From Gemmatimonadota bacterium (GTDB taxonomy: Bacteria > Gemmatimonadota > Gemmatimonadetes > Longimicrobiales > Gaopeijiaceae): a stretch of 64,000 bases of DNA. The notes under the pieces were generated by a model. The model searched no databases. It was not told the origin of the DNA and saw only the letters and a list, made by a program, of their open reading frames with translations. The stretch is taken from NCBI GenBank assembly GCA_022825135.1, contig JAJDYN010000029.1, forward strand, positions 62,001 to 126,000, in the 5' to 3' direction. Made by a program: the position numbers and the translations under genes. Each line of letters starts with the position of its first letter. Position 1 is the first letter of the stretch. This document shows positions 58,782 to 64,000 of the stretch, one piece after another.

Positions 58782-59786
58782 ATGAAGGACATCGTCGATC
58801 TCACCATCATCGGAGGCGGCCCCACCGGCCTCTTCGGGGCCTTCTACGCCGGGATGCGCGGCATGTCGTGCCGCATCGTCGACTCGCTTCCCGAGCTGGG
58901 GGGACAGCTCACCGCCCTCTATCCCGAGAAGTTCATCTTCGACGTGGGCGGTTTCCCGAAGGTGCGCGCCAAGAACCTGGCCCGGGAGCTGGTGGATCAG
59001 GGGCTCCAGTTCGGCGCCGACGTGGTGCTGGACGAGGAGGTGCGCGGGCTTCGCGGGGAGGACGGCGTCTTCGTGCTCGAGGGCGCGTCATCCGAGTACC
59101 GCACCCGCACGGTGCTGATCGCCGGCGGCAAGGGCGCCTTCGAACCCATGGTGCTCAAGTGCCCCGGGTACGAGGAACTTCTGGGCCACGGAGTCGAGTA
59201 CTCGGTGCGCGATCCCGAGGTCTACCGGGACAAGCGGGTCGTGCTGGTGGGAGGAGGAGACTCCGCGCTGGACTGGGCGCTGATCCTGAAGGACATCGTC
59301 GAGCGGCTGGTCGTGGTGCACCGGCGGGCCGTGTTCCGGGCGCACGAGACATCGGTGGCCCGGCTCGAGGCAGCGGCGAAGTCGGGCGAACTGGAGCTGA
59401 GGATATTCTGGGAGGTGAAGGAGATCCGGGGCAACGGCAGAGTGGAAGGCTGCACCATCTTCGACAACCGGAGCGATGCGGTGGAGTCGTTCGAGGTGGA
59501 TGCCGTGTTGACGTTCCTGGGCTTCAAGCCGGACCTGGGGCCGATCAGGAGCTGGGGGCTCGAAGTGGACAAGAAGCGCATTGTGGTCGGCCAGTTGATG
59601 GAAACGAGCTGGCCGGGCATCTACGCCGCCGGGGACCTGGTCAGCTACCCGGGCAAGCTCGACCTCATCGCCACCGGCTTTGCCGAGGCGGCGATCGCCG
59701 TGAACAACGCGATTCGCCGGGTGGACCCGAAGGCGCGCGTGAACCCCGGGCACTCGACCAACCTCAAGATCTTCAAGGACAAGTAG
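58782..59786 (+). CDS. Thioredoxin-reductase-like ferredoxin/flavodoxin NADP+ reductase
   Basis: The 334-residue two-domain flavoprotein has the FAD motif IIGGGPTGLFGAFYAGMRG, GGQLTALYPEKFIFDVGGFP and the NAD(P) motif VVLVGGGDSALDWAL, followed by HRRAVFRAHE. There is no CxxC, which separates it from thioredoxin reductase and matches the YumC/TrxR-like FNR class. The late AAGDLVSYPGKLDLIATGFAEAA binds FAD. It supplies or accepts electrons via ferredoxin. It lies 2 nt after mlaD and 45 nt before trxB. Confidence 0.88.
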   Translation: MKDIVDLTIIGGGPTGLFGAFYAGMRGMSCRIVDSLPELGGQLTALYPEKFIFDVGGFPKVRAKNLARELVDQGLQFGADVVLDEEVRGLRGEDGVFVLEGASSEYRTRTVLIAGGKGAFEPMVLKCPGYEELLGHGVEYSVRDPEVYRDKRVVLVGGGDSALDWALILKDIVERLVVVHRRAVFRAHETSVARLEAAAKSGELELRIFWEVKEIRGNGRVEGCTIFDNRSDAVESFEVDAVLTFLGFKPDLGPIRSWGLEVDKKRIVVGQLMETSWPGIYAAGDLVSYPGKLDLIATGFAEAAIAVNNAIRRVDPKARVNPGHSTNLKIFKDK

Positions 59787-59831
59787 CCGACACCCCGCTG
59801 CGGGCTTTCGGCTTTCGAATACCGGAAAGGG

Positions 59832-60821
59832 ATGACGATGACAGCACAGCACGAACGGGTCGTGATCATCGGGTCGGGCCCCGCGGCATGGACCGCGGCC
59901 ATCTACGCCGCGCGAGCCGCGCTTTCGCCCCTGGTTGTGGAGGGGGCCGGCAGCCGCACCATGATCCCCGGCGGACAGCTCATGTTCACGACCGATGTCG
60001 AGAACTACCCGGGCTTCCCGGAGGGCGTTACAGGCCCCGAGATGATGGACGCCTTCCGCGCGCAGGCGCTGCGGTTCGACACGCGCGTAATCACGGATGA
60101 TGTGGTGGAAGTGGAGCTCGAGGGGCAGCCCAAGCGCCTCGCCACCGGACGCGGCCAGGAGATTGTCGCCGATTCCGTAATCGTGGCCACGGGGGCCAAC
60201 GCCCGCTGGCTGGGCGTACCCGGAGAAGAGCGCCTGGCCCAGAGCGGCGGCGGCGTGTCGGCGTGCGCCGTGTGCGACGGGGCGCTTCCGTACTTCCGCG
60301 GTCAGGTTGTGGCCGTGATCGGCGGCGGCGACAGCGCCATCGAGGACGCCACCTACATGGCGAAGTTCGCGGGCCGGGTGATCGTGATTCATCGGCGCGA
60401 CCAGCTGCGCGCCTCGGCGATCATGCAGCAGCGCGCCTTCGACAACGACAAGATCGAGTTTCTGTGGAACAAGGTGGTGACCGAGGTGCTGGGCGACGAG
60501 GTGATCACCGGGCTGCGGCTGAGGGACACGGTCACGGGGGAGGAGAGCACGCTCGAGGCGGGGGGGATGTTCGTCGCCATCGGTCACATCCCCAATACGG
60601 GGTTTCTGAACGGCCAGGTTGAACTCAAGGGGAACGGCTACATCGAGCTGCCCACCCCGTGGCGGACCGAGACTTCCCTGCCCGGCGTGTTCGCCGCCGG
60701 GGACGTGATGGACGACTACTACCGCCAGGCGGTGAGCGCCGCGGGGACGGGCTGCATGGCCGCGCTGGACGCCGAGCGCTGGCTGGCGCACGGAGGCCCG
60801 GCGGAGAACGGCGCCTCGTAG
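59832..60821 (+). CDS. trxB: Thioredoxin-disulfide reductase
   Basis: The 329-residue enzyme uses NADPH to reduce thioredoxin. It has the FAD motif [36 protein letters not shown], the redox-active CAVC (Cys145, Cys148), the NADPH motif [12 protein letters not shown] with HRRDQLRAS, and [23 protein letters not shown]. In the second Gly position Gly-Ala-Ala is used (GPAAW rather than GPAGY). It is adjacent to the FNR-like paralogue. Confidence 0.95.
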   Translation: MTMTAQHERVVIIGSGPAAWTAAIYAARAALSPLVVEGAGSRTMIPGGQLMFTTDVENYPGFPEGVTGPEMMDAFRAQALRFDTRVITDDVVEVELEGQPKRLATGRGQEIVADSVIVATGANARWLGVPGEERLAQSGGGVSACAVCDGALPYFRGQVVAVIGGGDSAIEDATYMAKFAGRVIVIHRRDQLRASAIMQQRAFDNDKIEFLWNKVVTEVLGDEVITGLRLRDTVTGEESTLEAGGMFVAIGHIPNTGFLNGQVELKGNGYIELPTPWRTETSLPGVFAAGDVMDDYYRQAVSAAGTGCMAALDAERWLAHGGPAENGAS

Positions 60822-60893
60822 CGAGCGGCCATGCCCGCGACTGGCGGCGGCATGAGCGCCCGTGTTCCCCGAGACCGAAATGCTCCGGAGCCT

Positions 60894-61658
60894 TCAGGTG
60901 GCGCCGTGCGCGCCCCCGTCCACCACGATCACCTCGCCGGTCATGAAGGGCGACCGATCGAGGAACAGCACCGCGCGCGCCACGTCTTCGGGGGACCCCC
61001 AGCCGCCCAGGGGAATGCGCGCGGCGGCGGCCCGGATGTCTTCCGGGGTGGCGTCTTCCTCGGGGAGCACCGAACCGGGCGCGATCGCGTTTACCCGCAC
61101 CCGGGGCGCCAGCGACCGCGCGGCTACCCGGGTGAGGTGGGCGAGCGCGGCCTTGGAGACGGAGTGGTGGGGATAGCGCGCCCACGGCCTGAGCGCCGAC
61201 AGGTCGACGATGTTGACAACGCTGCCCCGGCTGGCGGCGAGCGCCGCCGCGGTGGCCTGGATGAGCAGGAAAGGCGCCTTCAGGTTGACCGCCATCACCT
61301 GGTCCCACTCATCCTCGCCGATCTCGTCGAACGGCGTGGCAAGGAAGGTGGAGGCATTGTTGACGAGCAGATCGAGGCGCCCCCAGGCGGTCGTCGCGGC
61401 CTCGGCCAGCGCCTTCGCGCCGGCGCTCGTGGCGAGGTCGGCCCGGACGGCGCGCGCGCGCCGTCCCCTGCCCTCCACCTCCGCCACCACCTCCCGCGCC
61501 GCGTCCGCAGAGCCGTGATACCCCACGACCAGGTCGAAACCCGCGTCCGCCAGGGCCAGGGTGATGGCACGCCCCACGCGCACCACCCCACCCGTGACCA
61601 GAGCCACCCGGCCGCCCGGTGGCGGCGCCTCGTTTCGGGTGTGCGGGCGGTCCGTCAC
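60894..61658 (-). CDS. SDR-family oxidoreductase (FolM/pteridine-reductase-like)
   Basis: The 254-residue Rossmann protein has the NADP motif TGGVVRVGRAI, VNNAST and the C-terminal VVDGG. It resembles pteridine-reductase/FolM-like SDRs. The catalytic YxxxK is changed: the residue four before Lys169 is His165 (HHSVSK) instead of Tyr, while Ser154 and the Asn in AVNL remain. It may be inactive or use a different proton donor. Oriented against trxB and divergent from the next SDR. Confidence 0.85.
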   Translation of the reverse strand: MTDRPHTRNEAPPPGGRVALVTGGVVRVGRAITLALADAGFDLVVGYHGSADAAREVVAEVEGRGRRARAVRADLATSAGAKALAEAATTAWGRLDLLVNNASTFLATPFDEIGEDEWDQVMAVNLKAPFLLIQATAAALAASRGSVVNIVDLSALRPWARYPHHSVSKAALAHLTRVAARSLAPRVRVNAIAPGSVLPEEDATPEDIRAAAARIPLGGWGSPEDVARAVLFLDRSPFMTGEVIVVDGGAHGAT

Positions 61659-61803
61659 GCGCAGGGATCGTCGCTTGTGGAAGGGTGTTGGATCACGGGT
61701 GTTGGACCTTCTCTTTACTGGCGGGCTGCGCGCGGCCGCCTTCGAATCCGATCGCGCCTGCGAGGCATGCCGTGAGTAAGCCCGGAGAAGCTACCGGAGC
61801 CCG

Positions 61804-61850
61804 CGGAGGGCGGCAAACGAAGATGAGCGGAGGGCGGCACACGAGATGAG
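61804..61850 (+). repeat. Tandem duplication of ribosome-binding site plus start codon
   Basis: Unit A (61804-61827) and unit B (61828-61850) differ by one base and a 1-nt indel. Each carries GGAGGG and ATGAG. The second copy supplies the SDR start at 61846. The first ATG (61823) opens an 8-codon frame (MSGGRHTR) ending at a TGA (61847-61849) that overlaps the SDR ATG. Confidence 0.7.
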
Positions 61851-62577
61851 CGGAACCGGAAATCTCGCCGGCACAGCGTGCGTCGTGACGGGAAGCACGC
61901 GGGGCATCGGGTTCGAGATCGCGAGCGCGCTCGCGCGCCGCGATGCCGACGTCGTCGTCAGTGCCCGGACCGACGGCGATTTCCGCCGGGTGGCAGGCGA
62001 GCTGGCGGCGCTGGGTAGCGGACGCGCCGCCGGAATCGCGTGCGACGTGCGGCATCCGGAGGAGTGCCGGCGCCTGATCGATTCCGCGGCGGACCGCTTC
62101 GGACGGCTGGATGTCCTGGTGAACAACGCCGGCTGGGGCCGCTTCGCCCCCATCGACGAGCTCTCCGTCGAGCACTGGCGCGAGCAGATCGACACCAACC
62201 TGGGCGGCGTGTTCTACTGCTCCCGGGCGGCGGTCCCGCATCTGACCGACAGCGGCGGCGGCTGGATCATCAACATCGGCTCGCTCGCGGGCCGGCACGC
62301 CTTCGCCGGTGGAACGGGATACAACGCCAGCAAGTTCGGCCTGCTCGGCATGACCGAAGCGATGATGCTCGATCTGCGCCACCGGAACATCCGCGTGAGC
62401 CTCATCATGCCCGGAAGCGTGAACACCGGGTTCCGCGGCCAGTCCGCCTCGCACGACTGGAAGCTGGATCCGCGCGACGTGGCACGGGCCGTGGTGGACC
62501 TGCTGGCCTATCCCGGGCGCGCCCTGCCCAGCAGGATCGAGTTGAGGCCCAGCCGGCCGACTCGAAAGCGAACGTGA
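61846..62577 (+). CDS. SDR-family oxidoreductase
   Basis: The 243-residue short-chain dehydrogenase has the cofactor motif TGSTRGIGFEIA, VNNAGWG, active-site Ser in INIGSLAG and YNASK (Tyr and Lys). The tetrad is complete. It has a close resemblance to the 3-ketoacyl-ACP reductase/glucose dehydrogenase type, and the substrate is not assignable. The start is at the second copy of a duplicated Shine-Dalgarno/ATG unit. The threonine dehydrogenase gene starts 37 nt downstream. Confidence 0.88.
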   Translation: MSGTGNLAGTACVVTGSTRGIGFEIASALARRDADVVVSARTDGDFRRVAGELAALGSGRAAGIACDVRHPEECRRLIDSAADRFGRLDVLVNNAGWGRFAPIDELSVEHWREQIDTNLGGVFYCSRAAVPHLTDSGGGWIINIGSLAGRHAFAGGTGYNASKFGLLGMTEAMMLDLRHRNIRVSLIMPGSVNTGFRGQSASHDWKLDPRDVARAVVDLLAYPGRALPSRIELRPSRPTRKRT

Positions 62578-62614
62578 CCACCCGAACCGGGATGACCCGC
62601 GAGCACATCTCCGC

Positions 62615-63586
62615 ATGAAACGGACTCTGGTGATCGGGGCCGGCGGCCAGGTGGGCACCGAACTGGTTGTGGCGCTGCGCGCCCTGTACGGGCAGGAGAA
62701 CGTGCTCGCGACCGACCTGAGCACGGATGCGGCGGCAACGCTGGGCGGCCCCTTCGCTCCCCTCGACTGCACGGACGGCGAGGCCGTGCTGGCTGCGGTG
62801 CGCCGCTTCCGCCCCCACACCGTGTTCCATCTCGCGGCGCTCCTGTCGGTGGCCGGCGAAGAACGCCCCCGGCTGGCGTACCGGGTGAATCTGGGCGGTC
62901 TGGTCAACGTCCTGGAGGCGGCGCGCGCGCACGGATCGGCCGTTTTCTTCCCGAGCTCCATCGCGAGCTTCGGCCCCTCCATTCCACTCGACCGAGTGCC
63001 GCAGGAAGCGGCCCAGCGGCCCGTCACCATGTACGGCATCACCAAGGCCGCGGGCGAGATGATCTGCGACTTCTATCACCTGCGCTTCGGCGTCGATACC
63101 CGCGGCGTGCGCTTTCCGGGCCTCATCTCGCATGTGGCCGAGCCCGGCGGCGGCACCACCGACTACGCCGTGGACGCCTTCCGGGAGGCGGGTGCGCGGG
63201 GCGCCTATACCTGTCCCCTGCGGCCCGACACGCAACTGGACATGATGTACATGCCGGACGCCGTCCGGGCCGTGATCGAGCTGATGGAGGCGGACCCGCG
63301 CCGGCTTGCACACCGCAACGCCTACAACATCACCGCCATGCAGTTTACTCCCCGGATGCTCGCCGCGGAGATCCGGCGTCACCTGCAGCACTTCCGCATG
63401 GCCTACCGGGTGGATCCGCTACGGCAGTCCATCGCCGACTCCTGGCCCCGGCGCCTCGACGATTCCGCGGCGCGCGAGGAGTGGGGATGGAGGCCGGAGT
63501 ACGATCTGGCCGCAATGGCCGCGGACATGTTCGCGCGGCTGCGGGATCCGGATTCCGCGGCCTCTGCATACCCGGTCACCACCTGA
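62615..63586 (+). CDS. tdh: SDR-type L-threonine 3-dehydrogenase
   Basis: The 323-residue extended-SDR (epimerase-like) protein has the NAD motif VIGAGGQVGTEL, FHLAALLSVAGE, SSIASFGPS, the active-site MYGITKAAGE (Tyr, Lys) and the threonine dehydrogenase blocks GGGTTDYAVDAFREA and LDMMYMPDAV. It oxidises threonine to 2-amino-3-oxobutyrate, which the following kbl product cleaves to glycine and acetyl-CoA. The pairing strongly supports the call over a general sugar epimerase. Confidence 0.9.
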   Translation: MKRTLVIGAGGQVGTELVVALRALYGQENVLATDLSTDAAATLGGPFAPLDCTDGEAVLAAVRRFRPHTVFHLAALLSVAGEERPRLAYRVNLGGLVNVLEAARAHGSAVFFPSSIASFGPSIPLDRVPQEAAQRPVTMYGITKAAGEMICDFYHLRFGVDTRGVRFPGLISHVAEPGGGTTDYAVDAFREAGARGAYTCPLRPDTQLDMMYMPDAVRAVIELMEADPRRLAHRNAYNITAMQFTPRMLAAEIRRHLQHFRMAYRVDPLRQSIADSWPRRLDDSAAREEWGWRPEYDLAAMAADMFARLRDPDSAASAYPVTT

Positions 63587-63612
63587 CCGCCCCGACAACC
63601 CCCGGAGACCCC

Positions 63613-64000
63613 ATGCCGCTCGACCGCCTGACCGACGTGCTGGACGGCCACGTCCGCGAACTCGAACGGAAGGGCACCGCCAAGGGCGCGGAAGCCGTGG
63701 TCACGGCCGTGGAGATGCCACGCGGGGACCGCGGTCCCAGGATCAGGCTCGAGGGCGAGGGCGAGCGCCCCTTCATTCGCCTCAACTCCAACTCCTACCT
63801 GGGGATGGGTCTGCGTCCCGACGTCATCGCGGCGGAGGAGGCCGAGGCGCGGGCGTCGGGGGCGGGTCCGGGGGCGGTGCGCTTCATCAGCGGAACCTAC
63901 GCGGCGCACGTGGAACTGGAGCGCCGGCTGGCGCGTTTCCACGGACGCGAGGAGGCCATGCTGTTCTCCTCCGCCTACGCGGCGGTGGTGGGCTGCCTGG
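63613..64000 (+). CDS. kbl: 2-amino-3-ketobutyrate CoA ligase, N-terminal part (cut by window end)
   Basis: The first 129 codons of a fold-type I PLP enzyme of the alpha-oxoamine synthase family, with RLNSNSYLGMG and the KBL hallmark GPGAVRFISGTYAAHVELE. The PLP lysine lies beyond the window. GGAG six bases before the ATG fixes the start. It lies 26 nt after tdh, with which it completes threonine degradation to glycine. Confidence 0.88.
   Translation, partial: MPLDRLTDVLDGHVRELERKGTAKGAEAVVTAVEMPRGDRGPRIRLEGEGERPFIRLNSNSYLGMGLRPDVIAAEEAEARASGAGPGAVRFISGTYAAHVELERRLARFHGREEAMLFSSAYAAVVGCL

Noticed and set aside
61735..61770. tRNA-like TTCGAATCC loop
   Set aside because: The flanking bases do not form a 5-bp T-stem, and no D-arm or anticodon stem fits upstream.

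Overview
The window is a GC-rich (visibly well over 60%), densely packed chromosomal segment that is almost entirely core genome. Gene content points to a diderm bacterium of Gemmatimonadota or a close relative (inference). There is an Mla lipid-transport operon, an Omp85/TamB pair, Lgt, an EF-G2-type paralogue, a PASTA protein without a kinase, a rhomboid with a long polar tail, and a secreted cytochrome c/type II copper monooxygenase-like protein. I see no insertion sequence, prophage, CRISPR array, rRNA or tRNA gene. GTG and TTG starts are common and many neighbours overlap by 4 nt (ATGA or GTGA), so most genes lie in long translationally coupled operons.

Layout. 1-13.5 kb: a truncated oxidoreductase-SelD fusion and panE on the minus strand; fumC; a minus-strand lipoprotein plus DsbA-like pair; a phosphoglycerate mutase; an M16 protease pair; a NUDIX hydrolase; an ECF sigma factor and zinc-finger anti-sigma factor; holA. 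13.5-20.5 kb: a lipid-anchored cytochrome c (minus), mutS, a TonB-C lipoprotein, a CBS-type PLP enzyme, ddl and a rhomboid protease. 20.5-36 kb: the EF-G paralogue, yebC, ruvCAB, queA-tgt-yajC (queuosine genes and Sec accessory), def-fmt, thiE-thiS-thiG, rsmB, the PASTA protein, a TlpA-type thioredoxin, a YbbR protein and tsaD.

36-47.4 kb: an overlapping chain lgt - metallophosphoesterase - Omp85 (TamA-like) - tamB - uvrA, which couples envelope biogenesis to nucleotide excision repair. 47.7-50.7 kb: a YbjN protein, PspA, a D-amino-acid transaminase and two small minus-strand genes of unknown function. 50.9-54.4 kb: a phosphoribosyltransferase and a three-gene exported module (cytochrome/copper monooxygenase, secreted beta-rich protein, MORN-like protein). 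54.4-64 kb: rho on the minus strand with an unusual C-rich leader, a small divergent gene, mlaE-mlaF-mlaD, two adjacent flavoprotein disulfide or ferredoxin reductases, two SDR genes, and a threonine-degradation pair (SDR-type threonine dehydrogenase and the start of kbl) that runs off the end.

No clearly new multi-gene system stands out. The most unusual signals are small-scale: a repeated C-rich rho leader, a tandem duplication of a ribosome-binding site plus start codon that creates an 8-codon mini-ORF, matched dyads before the sigma and anti-sigma genes, a PASTA protein in the place where PrkC kinase genes usually sit, and several enzymes with altered signature residues (EF-G paralogue, FolM-like SDR, ThiE-like protein, Lgt).
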